The translations under genes and the position numbers were made by a program. The notes under the pieces were generated by a model. It had not been told where the DNA came from and did not search any database. It saw only the letters and a list, made by a program, of their open reading frames with translations. DNA of 64,000 nucleotides from Torymus aiolomorphi (lineage: Eukaryota > Arthropoda > Insecta > Hymenoptera > Torymidae), in NCBI GenBank assembly GCA_036365515.1, contig CM070876.1, positions 100,495,310 to 100,559,309 of the forward strand. Reading direction: 5' to 3'. Below, one piece after another: positions 33,096 to 42,654 of the stretch; position 1 is the first letter of the stretch, and each line of letters opens with the position of its first letter.

Positions 33096-34389
33096 CGAGG
33101 GTCATTTGACAAGTACCTAGCCTCACCGCCAGATGGTGCCACTATCGCACCAGAAATACACTACAGTGCAGTATCTTCCTGTAAACGGTTACAGACGAAA
33201 TTTCAGCCGGATCGGAGTTGTAGTTTATTTTTGAGAGCGTGTGAAAGCAAATGTGTCCGTTGATTTTTTAAATAATGGAGAAAGAACAATATCGGTCGGT
33301 GATCCGATTCTTGTTTTTGGAAGGGAAATCGCGCAGTGAAATTAAAGAACGCTTGGATGCAGTGTATGGGGATGCTTCTCCTTCGATGGCGACCGTTAAA
33401 TTTTGGTATAACGAGTTTCAACGTGGTCGTACGTCGGTTTTTGATGATCCACGCCCAGGTGCTCCGAAAACAGCCACTACGGAGGAGAACGTGACAAAAA
33501 TACACGATATCGTTTTGTCAGACCGCCGATTAAAGGTGCACGAGATAGCTGCGATAGTAGGCATCGCAGAAGAACACGTGTGGCATATCCTACATGAGAT
33601 TTTAGGCATGAGGAAGCTGTCAGCAAGGTGGGTGCCGCGTTTGCTGACTGCAGACAACAAGCGCATCCGTGTGACCAGTTCAGAGCAGTGTTTGGAGCTG
33701 TTTAATCGCAATCCAAAAGAGTTTTTGCGTCGTTACGTGACCGTCGACGAAACATGGATTCACTACTACACTCCAGAGACCAAGGAGCAGTCAAAACAGT
33801 GGACCCTACCCTGTGAACCTGCTCCGAAGAAGGCGAAGACGGTCCCGTCGGCCGGAAAGGTGATGGCCACTGTTTTCTGGGATTCTCAAGGTGTGATTTT
33901 TATTGACTATCTGGAGAAGGGCAAAACGGTCACAGGACAGTACTACGCCGAACTATTGAGCCGATTTGACGCCGTGTTAGAAGAAAAACGGCCCCATTTG
34001 TCTAAAAAGAAAGTGCTTTTCCACCACGATAATGCACCGGCTCACACTTCTGCACTCGCCACGGCTAAATTGGTCGAATTACGCTACGAACTGCTGCCCC
34101 ATCCACCGTATTCTCCAGATTTGGCTCCGTGCGACTTTTTTTTGTTTCCGAACCTAAAAAATTCGCTCGCCGGGAAGAGATTCCACTCCAATAACGAAAT
34201 AATCGCCGCCACGGAGGGCTATTTTGCAAACCAAGAGAAAACATTTTTTTCAACGGGGTTAAAAAAATTGGAACACCGCTGGACCAAGTGTATTCAATTA
34301 AAAGGAGACTACATTGAAAAATAAATTTTATTTTTTGTAAAATTTTGGTGTTTTCATTTGTAGGCTAGGTACTTATCAAATGACCCTGG
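33096..34389 (+). mobile_element. Full-length mariner element, 1,294 bp
   Basis: Terminal inverted repeats CGAGGGTCATTTGACAAGTA and (inverted) CCAGGGTCATTTGATAAGTA match over about 28 bp with two differences. TA flanks both ends (33094-33095, 34390-34391). A single uninterrupted transposase fills it. It is inserted within the gypsy-like element and so is younger than that insertion. Confidence 0.95.
33275..34324 (+). CDS. Mariner transposase (DD34D), intact
   Basis: 349 residues, the usual mariner length, from the first ATG of the element (aataATGgag) to TAA. The N-terminal half has two helix-turn-helix regions (VIRFLFLEGKSRSEIK; then RLKVHEIAAIVGI) that bind the terminal repeats. The conserved linker WVPRLLT follows. 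The catalytic triad is VTVDETW (Asp158), HHDNAPAHT (Asp252) and YSPDLAPCDFF (Asp287), giving the DD34D spacing of mariner. No stop, frameshift or missing catalytic residue is visible, so this copy could encode active enzyme. It catalyses cut-and-paste transposition into TA. The ~180-bp leader and short 3' tail are normal for the family. Confidence 0.95.
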   Translation: MEKEQYRSVIRFLFLEGKSRSEIKERLDAVYGDASPSMATVKFWYNEFQRGRTSVFDDPRPGAPKTATTEENVTKIHDIVLSDRRLKVHEIAAIVGIAEEHVWHILHEILGMRKLSARWVPRLLTADNKRIRVTSSEQCLELFNRNPKEFLRRYVTVDETWIHYYTPETKEQSKQWTLPCEPAPKKAKTVPSAGKVMATVFWDSQGVIFIDYLEKGKTVTGQYYAELLSRFDAVLEEKRPHLSKKKVLFHHDNAPAHTSALATAKLVELRYELLPHPPYSPDLAPCDFFLFPNLKNSLAGKRFHSNNEIIAATEGYFANQEKTFFSTGLKKLEHRWTKCIQLKGDYIEK

Positions 34390-34391
34390 TA

Positions 34392-35756
34392 TAATTAATT
34401 TGATTAGTGGTTTGTTATCGGGATTTAGTCTGAAAAACTAGAAAAGATTGCATTGCGTACACAAAAGGAAGTGTGCCTATTTGTAAAAGGTACAACCAGT
34501 TCAATACACAATTCACTACTTACACTAAATTTACTTTCACAACCCAATCGAATAAAATAGATCGAATTTTTGATAGAAAAAACTGTAAAGCTAAACTTTT
34601 CGTATCTCTTATGCTTAGCAAAGATTTATTTAATTCCGCCGATGTAAACGAACAGCACCTTTTGGTGATCCAGTAAATCGCATAAGTTCGATACGAGCTA
34701 TTTAGTTTTGAATACAATATCCATTAACGCGTATAAATTTTTCAAGCTTAAGTCAAGATTGACTTCTGTTTTTGTATTTTCCAATCAGAAATTCTTTTAC
34801 TTTATTATCCAACCTTTCAAACTATTTTGCCATAGCCGTTCTCTCGCTTGCGTAATCGTTCTCTATTATATAAATATAGATTCTTTTTCACCCGTCATAA
34901 TTTGGACCTTGTCGTCTCGCGATGTCCACATTGCCCTATTAATTTCTTTACAATTTTCTAACAAATAGCTAGTAGGTGATATATTGTACTCCTCCCCCTT
35001 GAGACAACGGCAAGGTCATAAAATAACTCACTCTTTTTCAAATTATTAGTTAGTGCGCCTAAACTATGCAAATCTACCAATATCTAAGATTTTTATTACG
35101 TATGTTATCGTGTTATCGGATTCATTTAATTGCTGATACGCGTCTTGTAAAGTAATTTTTCTTCATCCAATTTCGCTGATTTAAATTACATACTGGTACA
35201 AATTCGCATTTTCAAATGCCAGTCCTGGATTGGTGTCGATTGCATAATAGTAAAGTAGCCCATCCCTTGCGCGGATGCTAGAAAGGACAGCAGAAATCCG
35301 GTGACTTCGATTAATAGTTTGACGTCCACTGCTGCTCTCTTTAAATTACCATTTGTTCTAAAAAATTTCAAAAGAACTAAGTTAAAACTGCTAAGAATTA
35401 AAAACCCATTGTCTGTACAATTTTGAAGAATCTTTATCTGCAAACATGAAAGTAATATGTTATCTTTATTAGTCCGAAAACTGGTTTCAATTTCAAAGTT
35501 GTTGCAAGAATGAACAGCAACGTCCTCATTTGTAAACATGAATAAAAATGTTAACTTTCTAACTTACGTTAAGCTTAACTTTTTATTCTTACAAGCTTTC
35601 GGAATCTGCGTGCGGATTAATATGCGACAAGCGTAAGCGATTACTATGCACGGCTTTGGTCTTATTTTCCTTAATTTGAATTTTTACATTGCCATTTTCC
35701 CAGATTTCAATTATTAAGTAAAGGCCTGAATATTAATTTTCAAATTTATGCGGTTA
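34392..35756 (-). pseudogene. Remnants of pol C-terminus and env of the gypsy-like element
   Basis: Minus-strand sequence at about 35750-35580 resembles the extreme C-terminus of a gypsy-type pol polyprotein (ends in a conserved NRLR-S--type block). From about 35540 to 34400 follow several broken frames expected for the start and middle of an envelope-like protein, including a hydrophobic signal-like stretch near 35290-35250. Multiple stops and frameshifts make it non-coding now. Confidence 0.5.
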
Positions 35757-36416
35757 TGATATAATATCAACAATTATTCGCGAGACTACAATCAGAGAAG
35801 CTTGACAAATATTTTAAGTTAATTCCACACGAAAATATTCTAAGTCAATTATACTCGAAATTATTCTAAGTAAATTCTGCTCGAAAATATTCTAAGTAAA
35901 TTCTGCTCGAAAATATTCTAAGTTAATTCTGCTCGAAAATATTCTAAGTCAGAATACAAAATGTCGGAAATTATTCTAAGTCCAATTGTTACAATTAAAT
36001 AGTCGTCGGTCAAGGGCTTCGCCCTTCGAAACAAAAAGAACAAAAGCTTCTGCCTCGAGTGGAGGCGCGTCGCGGCTTTTATACCCGCGCATGTATCTAG
36101 GGCAGATGCAAAGGTAAGGGAGTGTAGGGTATCTCATCTTTTGCATGGGGTGCCAAGGACGCGAGTGGGGAGCTCGGGTTCAAATGTAGCGCTCACCAAG
36201 GACAACGGTTGGATCGATAGGCGGTAAGGATATAGGTAAGGTAGGACTTGTTACCATGCGAATTGTGACTAGCGCAGGTAACCCAGTTGCTACTAGGTGG
36301 CGTTACTGACAGGAAATAGGACTCATGATAACATGAAGGAAAAAAGGTTGAAGCGTGGTAAGGATAGATGGTAGCACGGGTGCCAAAAGTAACGGTCAGT
36401 CGTGCTCGACGTGACA
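35757..36416 (-). repeat. Truncated 5' LTR of the gypsy-like element (660 bp)
   Basis: Matches 30639-31298 with scattered differences, and lacks the ~427 bp corresponding to 30212-30638. It includes the ~26-bp tandem repeat at about 35830-35990. Confidence 0.85.
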
Positions 36417-36640
36417 TTACTTAGCGAACGAATTCCAGTTTTAGAATATGCAATAGAAGGCTACAGGTAAATATTAGCACAACTTTCATAATACAAATAT
36501 ATTTGTAATTTTAATGTTTCAACATGTGTATTGGCTTTTTAGGGAACTAGTATCAAAATTTGAATCTGATCTCGAAGGTATGGAAAAAGTCAATCAGATG
36601 AAGTCATCAAATTAAAAGGAGAAATCGAGAAATTGATAAA

Positions 36641-36829
36641 AAGAAATTTTCTACCTAATATTTTTTTTTTTTTTTTTTTTCAAACAACCCACAAGACATT
36701 CTATAGAAAAATAATATATGTAACTCAGATTTTCAAAAACATTAATTACAAACAAAGTTTTAATTAGAATTCATTGTTACTTATTGCCATTGTCAATCAT
36801 CGAAATTATATTTTCATGTTTTTTCGCCA
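36641..36829. other. Non-coding, with a ~22-bp poly(T)
   Basis: T-run at about 36661-36681, then AT-rich DNA up to the BEL target duplication. It resembles the degenerate repeat on the other side of the BEL element (compare about 36690-36730 with 42945-42990). Confidence 0.5.
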
Positions 36830-36834
36830 TACGT

Positions 36835-37337
36835 TGTGCACGAATGAACGTGTACGAGTTATTTATATTGTTAGAGTTTGTCAACGAGAAGAAATGAATA
36901 AGTGTGACTCTTGGAGTCTCTGCTCCAACCCACTCGAAAGTAAAATTGGAAGCAGAAGGAATAAGAACGCTACGCGCGTTCGAGTAAAATAGGCAAGCAA
37001 TACGCAAGGTATATGCAATAGGCAAACTGATAATACGAGAGCCTCGCGTAATATCAGCAAAGCAAAAAAAAATAGCAATTGGGCAATAAGTAAAGCAAGG
37101 AGTAAATATAAGTAAGGCAAATAATGTGTCTTAGTCGCAACTAAGACAAGTGTAGGCAAATGTACGCAACAAGTATAGGCAAAGTATAGGGGAAAAGTAA
37201 CAAGGCATGTGCATAAAGCACCTGAATAGTGGCTGCCGCAGACCTCTATATGTATACTCATTGAAGTATTTTTCATTGAAGGTTGCTCGCCGGTGCTTGC
37301 CATCTGGCGGACACTTCGGGTACTTCAATCCCGAACA
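36835..37337 (-). repeat. BEL/Pao LTR 1 (element 3' end)
   Basis: 503 bp. On the plus strand it begins tgtgcacgaatgaacg and ends cccgaaca. Nearly identical to LTR2 and LTR3. Confidence 0.92.
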
Positions 37338-37407
37338 TACCGCCCGCTTTCGTCCATACAATGGGCGAACAGAATTAGTTTAGCAGACATTTAAACCGAT
37401 CTGAAAA

Positions 37408-39233
37408 TTAAGATTGAAATGCTGCAATTGGAGACTTTGAGGTATTAAGTTTGGCAATAGGTCCGCTTATAATCCATCCGAAGATTGTGCGTTGGGCCAT
37501 TGGAGTTCCGGAAGGTCCTTTGACCAGTCCGTTGAGCAAGATCTCTGGGAAGATGTCGGCCCCAAGTAAAATGTCAATTTCAGCAGGTGTTTCCCTGAAA
37601 TCGTCAGCTAATTGTAATCCTTTCAAATGGGTCCAAGCATTCTTTAGTTCATGGCATCTTTGCGTGTATTTAGTAATGAAGGGAAGTACTAGTGCGTTTA
37701 ATTGCAAATGTGCTTTAGGGTTAAAGGCGGATGTAAGTTGCAAAGTTGTACGGCCCTTAGCAGGGATGTGAGAATAACCTCCAATACCACTCAACGGCAC
37801 TGTCGTGGCAGAGTATGGTTGTTCAAGCTTCTTTAATAACACCTCGGATACAAAAGAACTTTGGGATCCAGGATCTGTCATAGCTCGAGCAGTATGAATT
37901 TTGCCATCAGCACCACGTAGTTTCACCAACGCGGTAGCCAGAAGAGTAGGTTCTACGCTGGAGCTTTCAGCTACTAAACTTAGTTGCAGGTCAGTGTTGG
38001 CAGCAAAAGAGGGATCAGTGAAAGCGACGTGATTATGCATTGGTTCAGTGGCAGACACATGAGAACTTGTATTTGTATCTTCGTGAAGAAGCGTATGGTG
38101 TTGTTTGTTACATATGATACATCTTCTGTCAGATCGGCAATTACTGATTGGGTGAAACCCAAGACAATTGAAACATAACTTCCTTTTTTCCACGAAGATT
38201 TTTCGTTCATTTGCGGTTTTGGCTTTGAAGGCATTGCAATGAGTAATGAAATGTGCGTCTGTACAAAAGACACACTTGTCGGTAAACGTAGCATGAGAGC
38301 TAATTGATCTATTTTCTGAAGTTTTAGATTTACTTAACTTAGGTACGGAGGTGGTTTCTAAAAAATCAATACGTTCGGTGATGAACAGACTAAGTTGGAC
38401 AAAAGTAGGGGATCGGCACTCTTACTGACTTGTTTTTCCCACTCGCATAAGGTTTTGAAATCAAGCTTATGAGCAATGATAGGCACGAGTAGATCATCCC
38501 ATTGATTGGTTGGCCTTTTGAGTTGCTCTAAAGCCGAGATTGCATTTGTCGATGTATTAAGAAGGTATTGTAAATGAGATGGTGACTCGGAGTGTACGAC
38601 AGGAAGATCGAGTAGGGTCTTGGTATAAATGGCAACGAGTCGATGTTTGTTTGTATAGTGATCTTCCAATTTTTTCCAGGCAATAGGGAAGTTGAGATCT
38701 GTAATTTGAATTGTTTTGAGCATATCAGCTGCTTCCCCTTGAACGTGCGTTTTCAATTGCTGTAGTTTCTCTGAATTAGAGAGTCGTTCATCGTTGGTGA
38801 TGGTAGCTTTGAATAGATCTTTAAAATCTAGCCAGTCAGTATATTTCCCGGAAAAAGTGGGAACTTCGATATTGGGTAACTTTCTTGTAGGAACTGTTTG
38901 TTGTACAATAGGCGCAGTGTTCTGTTGAGGAAATCCTCTAAGTAATCTGGTAATATAGGCAGCTGAATTGATGTAACCTTCTTCTGTTGCACCATAGCAG
39001 TCGTTGACAAAATATTCACTTTGGCTAGTACTTTCAAATTTCTGAGATAGAATGATAGTGTGGTTTTCTTGAAATTCGTTCCAGTTTTTCTCTAGCGTCC
39101 GTAGTCTAGCTTCAAGAAGCTCTTGAGTGATATTGTCTTTACCAACTTTCTTGATGTTATCGGGCGTATTATGAATTCGCTTAAATAATTCGTACTGACG
39201 CTCGATGACTTGCGTAAGCGAAAGTGTTGGCAT
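37408..39233 (-). pseudogene. BEL/Pao gag-protease copy 1, one-base frameshift
   Basis: Same protein as 40063-41889, but a G5 run in copy 2 is G4 here (about 38406-38410), so the frame breaks after ..VSKSADP. The upstream part (38358-39233) carries the DUF1759 Gag region and the downstream part (37408 to about 38400) the zinc knuckles and DUF1758 protease. Apart from this single deletion the two copies are almost identical, which implies very recent duplication. The homopolymer location leaves open an assembly error. Confidence 0.85.
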
Positions 39234-39492
39234 TTTGAAAAACGTTGGATATTAAAGATTCTTGAGTTTTATGAGTTGATGTGATGACTCCGCCCGCCGT
39301 GCGAGTGCGGAGACTGAAGATCAGTCACACGAGGTCTCGTTAGGAGGTCGTAAATCTCCAACGAAATCGCCTTACTTGTCAGAGGTCGTAAATCTCTGGC
39401 AATTGAGAACAACTAAATAACAGAATTTTATCCGATCGCTTTTCAAGTATTCCTCTCGGTTGAAAACTCAATCCGGCTCGAAGGACCAAAAA
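39234..39492 (-). other. Leader of BEL/Pao copy 1
   Basis: Between LTR2 and the gag start. Holds the primer-binding-site-like sequence next to LTR2 (about 39470-39490, read on the minus strand) and untranslated leader. Confidence 0.7.
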
Positions 39493-39992
39493 TGTGCACG
39501 AATGAACGTGTACGAGTTATTTATATTGTTAGAGTTTGTCAACGAGAAGAAATGAATAAGTGTGACTCTTGAGTCTCTGCTCCAACCCACTCGAAAGTAA
39601 AATTGGAAGCAGAAGGAATAAGAACGCTACGCGCGTTCGAGTAAAATAGGCAAGCAATACGCAAGGTATATGCAATAGGCAAACTGATAATACGAGAGCC
39701 TCGCGTAATATCAGCAAAGCAAAAAAATAGCAATTGGGCAATAAGGAAAGCAAGGGGTAAATATAAGTAAGGCAAATAATGTGTCTTAGTCGCAACTAAG
39801 ACAAGTGTAGGCAAATGTACGCAACAAGTATAGGCAAAGTATAGGGGAAAAGTAACAAGGCATGTGCATAAAGCATCTGAATAGTGGCTGCCGCAGACCT
39901 CTATATGTATACTCATTGAAGTATTTTTCATTGAAGGTTGCTCGTCGGTGCTTGCCATCTGGCGGACACTTCGGGTACTTCAATCCCGAACA
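39493..39992 (-). repeat. BEL/Pao LTR 2 (shared middle LTR)
   Basis: 500 bp. Serves as the 3' LTR of one unit and the 5' LTR of the other. Confidence 0.92.
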
Positions 39993-40062
39993 TACCGCCC
40001 GCTTTCGTCCATACAATGGGCGAACAGAATTAGTTTAGCAGACATTTAAACCGATCTGAAAA

Positions 40063-41889
40063 TTAAGATTGAAATGCTGCAATTGGAGACTTTGAGGTAT
40101 TAAGTTTGGCAATAGGTCCGCTTATAATCCATCCGAAGATTGTGCGTTGGGCCATTGGAGTTCCGGAAGGTCCTTTGACCAGTCCGTTGAGCAAGATCTC
40201 TGGGAAGATGTCGGCCCCAAGTAAAATGTCAATTTCAGCAGGTGTTTCCCTGAAATCGTCAGCTAATTGTAATCCTTTCAAATGGGTCCAAGCATTCTTT
40301 AGTTCATGGCATCTTTGCGTGTATTTAGTAATGAAGGGAAGTACTAGTGCGTTTAATTGCAAATGTGCTTTAGGGTTAAAGGCGGATGTAAGTTGCAAAG
40401 TTGTACGGCCCTTAGCAGGGATGTGAGAATAACCTCCAATACCACTCAACGGCACTGTCGTGGCAGAGTATGGTTGTTCAAGCTTCTTTAATAACACCTC
40501 GGATACAAAAGAACTTTGGGATCCAGGATCTGTCATAGCTCGAGCAGTATGAATTTTGCCATCAGCACCACGTAGTTTCACCAACGCGGTAGCCAGAAGA
40601 GTAGGTTCTACGCTGGAGCTTTCAGCTACTAAACTTAGTTGCAGGTCAGTGTTGGCAGCAAAAGAGGGATCAGTGAAAGCGACGTGATTATGCATTGGTT
40701 CAGTGGCAGACACATGAGAACTTGTATTTGTATCTTCGTGAAGAAGCGTATGGTGTTGTTTGTTACATATGATACATCTTCTGTCAGATCGGCAATTACT
40801 GATTGGGTGAAACCCAAGACAATTGAAACATAACTTCCTTTTTTCCACGAAGATTTTTCGTTCATTTGCGGTTTTGGCTTTGAAGGCATTGCAATGAGTA
40901 ATGAAATGTGCGTCTGTACAAAAGACACACTTGTCGGTAAACGTAGCATGAGAGCTAATTGATCTATTTTCTGAAGTTTTAGATTTACTTAACTTAGGTA
41001 CGGAGGTGGTTTCTAAAAAATCAATACGTTCGGTGATGAACAGACTAAGTTGGACAAAAGTAGGGGGATCGGCACTCTTACTGACTTGTTTTTCCCACTC
41101 GCATAAGGTTTTGAAATCAAGCTTATGAGCAATGATAGGCACGAGTAGATCATCCCATTGATTGGTTGGCCTTTTGAGTTGCTCTAAAGCCGAGATTGCA
41201 TTTGTCGATGTATTAAGAAGGTATTGTAAATGAGATGGTGACTCGGAGTGTACGACAGGAAGATCGAGTAGGGTCTTGGTATAAATGGCAACGAGTCGAT
41301 GTTTGTTTGTATAGTGATCTTCCAATTTTTTCCAGGCAATAGGGAAGTTGAGATCTGTAATTTGAATTGTTTTGAGCATATCAGCTGCTTCCCCTTGAAC
41401 GTGCGTTTTCAATTGCTGTAGTTTCTCTGAATTAGAGAGTCGTTCATCGTTGGTGATGGTAGCTTTGAATAGATCTTTAAAATCTAGCCAGTCAGTATAT
41501 TTCCCGGAAAAAGTGGGAACTTCGATATTGGGTAACTTTCTTGTAGGAACTGTTTGTTGTACAATAGGCGCAGTGTTCTGTTGAGGAAATCCTCTAAGTA
41601 ATCTGGTAATATAGGCAGCTGAATTGATGTAACCTTCTTCTGTTGCACCATAGCAGTCGTTGACAAAATATTCACTTTGGCTAGTACTTTCAAATTTCTG
41701 AGATAGAATGATAGTGTGGTTTTCTTGAAATTCGTTCCAGTTTTTCTCTAGCGTCCGTAGTCTAGCTTCAAGAAGCTCTTGAGTGATATTGTCTTTACCA
41801 ACTTTCTTGATGTTATCGGGCGTATTATGAATTCGCTTAAATAATTCGTACTGACGCTCGATGACTTGCGTAAGCGAAAGTGTTGGCAT
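40063..41889 (-). CDS. BEL/Pao Gag-protease, intact 608 residues
   Basis: The N-terminal ~100 residues are helical (MPTLSLTQVIERQYELFKRI at the start). The DUF1759 Gag region follows at about 105-290 (LPNIEVPTFSGKYTDWLDFK). Cys/His knuckles lie at about 325-390 (CVFCTDAHFITHC, CFNCLGFHPISNC, CIICNKQHH). A DUF1758 retropepsin-like domain lies at about 430-590, with DPGSQSSF in place of the usual D-S/T-G and IDILLGADIF. The ORF stops just after IFGWIISGPI, the point where full BEL/Pao polyproteins continue into reverse transcriptase. Gag packages the RNA and the protease would mature it. The start is the only upstream ATG, 259 bp inside LTR3, as expected. It is complete and lacks breaks, so this unit could still express protein. 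Confidence 0.9.
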   Translation of the reverse strand: MPTLSLTQVIERQYELFKRIHNTPDNIKKVGKDNITQELLEARLRTLEKNWNEFQENHTIILSQKFESTSQSEYFVNDCYGATEEGYINSAAYITRLLRGFPQQNTAPIVQQTVPTRKLPNIEVPTFSGKYTDWLDFKDLFKATITNDERLSNSEKLQQLKTHVQGEAADMLKTIQITDLNFPIAWKKLEDHYTNKHRLVAIYTKTLLDLPVVHSESPSHLQYLLNTSTNAISALEQLKRPTNQWDDLLVPIIAHKLDFKTLCEWEKQVSKSADPPTFVQLSLFITERIDFLETTSVPKLSKSKTSENRSISSHATFTDKCVFCTDAHFITHCNAFKAKTANERKIFVEKRKLCFNCLGFHPISNCRSDRRCIICNKQHHTLLHEDTNTSSHVSATEPMHNHVAFTDPSFAANTDLQLSLVAESSSVEPTLLATALVKLRGADGKIHTARAMTDPGSQSSFVSEVLLKKLEQPYSATTVPLSGIGGYSHIPAKGRTTLQLTSAFNPKAHLQLNALVLPFITKYTQRCHELKNAWTHLKGLQLADDFRETPAEIDILLGADIFPEILLNGLVKGPSGTPMAQRTIFGWIISGPIAKLNTSKSPIAAFQS

Positions 41890-42148
41890 TTTGAAAAACG
41901 TTGGATATTAAAGATTCTTGAGTTTTATGAGTTGATGTGATGACTCCGCCCGCCGTGCGAGTGCGGAGACTGAAGATCAGTCACACGAGGTCTCGTTAGG
42001 AGGTCGTAAATCTCCAACGAAATCGCCTTACTTGTCAGAGGTCGTAAATCTCTGGCAATTGAGAACAACTAAATAACAGAATTTTATCCGATCGCTTTTC
42101 AAGTATTCCTCTCGGTTGAAAACTCAATCCGGCTCGAAGGACCAAAAA
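41890..42148 (-). other. Leader of BEL/Pao copy 2
   Basis: Equivalent of 39234-39492; the primer-binding-site-like sequence lies at about 42126-42146 on the minus strand. Confidence 0.7.
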
Positions 42149-42649
42149 TGTGCACGAATGAACGTGTACGAGTTATTTATATTGTTAGAGTTTGTCAACG
42201 AGAAGAAATGAATAAGTGTGACTCTTGGAGTCTCTGCTCCAACCCACTCGAAAGTAAAATTGGAAGCAGAAGGAATAAGAACGCTACGCGCGTTCGAGTA
42301 AAATAGGCAAGCAATACGCAAGGTATATGCAATAGGCAAACTGATAATACGAGAGCCTCGCGTAATATCAGCAAAGCAAAAAAATAGCAATTGGGCAATA
42401 AGGAAAGCAAGGGGTAAATATAAGTAAGGCAAATAATGTGTCTTAGTCGCAACTAAGACAAGTGTAGGCAAATGTACGCAACAAGTATAGGCAAAGTATA
42501 GGGGAAAAGTAACAAGGCATGTGCATAAAGCATCTGAATAGTGGCTGCCGCAGACCTCTATATGTATACTCATTGAAGTATTTTTCATTGAAGGTTGCTC
42601 GTCGGTGCTTGCCATCTGGCGGACACTTCGGGTACTTCAATCGCGAACA
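42149..42649 (-). repeat. BEL/Pao LTR 3 (element 5' end)
   Basis: 501 bp, TG..CA on the minus strand. Its outer end abuts the target duplication TACGT. Confidence 0.92.
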
Positions 42650-42654
42650 TACGT

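Larger units (their letters stand above)
30212..36416 (-). mobile_element. Gypsy-like LTR retrotransposon, internally deleted
   Basis: TTAC flanks both ends (30208-30211, 36417-36420). In element orientation (minus strand) the order is truncated 5' LTR (36416-35757), end of pol, env remnants, a purine tract (complement of the C8 run at about 31301) and a complete 3' LTR (31298-30212, TG..CA). The deletion runs from within the 5' LTR to near the end of pol, removing the primer-binding site, gag and most of pol. A mariner copy (33096-34389) sits in the env region. The 4-bp duplication and pol-env order suggest a gypsy/errantivirus-type element. Confidence 0.8.
29672..36640 (+). pseudogene. Mad1: Mad1-like coiled-coil gene relic, split by an LTR element
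   Basis: Exon relics: 29672-29863 (after a tatatag acceptor, ending at a GTAAGT donor), about 30110-30211 joined to 36421-36476 across the LTR element, and 36543 to about 36640. They read LESLESEKSIMEE, LRESVKGKLLL, RDSHRQQLDIYEK, LSERIPVLEYAIEGYR and ELVSKFESDLEG. The order and motifs (ERD-YR--L--YE; LRE-V--KLLL) resemble the spindle-checkpoint protein Mad1, whose coiled coils recruit Mad2 to kinetochores. A stop interrupts exon 1 (LIK-stop-LRES), and frame changes occur in the second and last exons. The intron 36477-36542 still has intact splice sites. Assignment is from remembered family features only. Confidence 0.5.
36835..42649 (-). mobile_element. Tandem BEL/Pao derivative: LTR-gag/PR-LTR-gag/PR-LTR, no RT
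   Basis: Three ~501-bp LTRs alternate with two near-identical internal regions (period ~2,656 bp). One 5-bp duplication TACGT (36830-36834 and 42650-42654) flanks the whole block, so it behaves as one insertion. Reading on the minus strand: LTR3, a leader with a primer-binding-site-like TGGTCCTTCGAGCCGGATT a few bases inside the LTR, gag-protease ORF, ~70 bp with a purine-rich tract, LTR2, and the same again to LTR1. Reverse transcriptase, RNase H and integrase are absent, so mobility must depend on proteins supplied by another element. Confidence 0.9.

Noticed and set aside
36774..37361. Minus-strand frames of 74-163 residues in all three BEL LTRs
   Set aside because: They lie wholly or mostly inside the LTRs and change length and reading between LTR copies that differ by one or two bases; explained by the LTR sequence itself.
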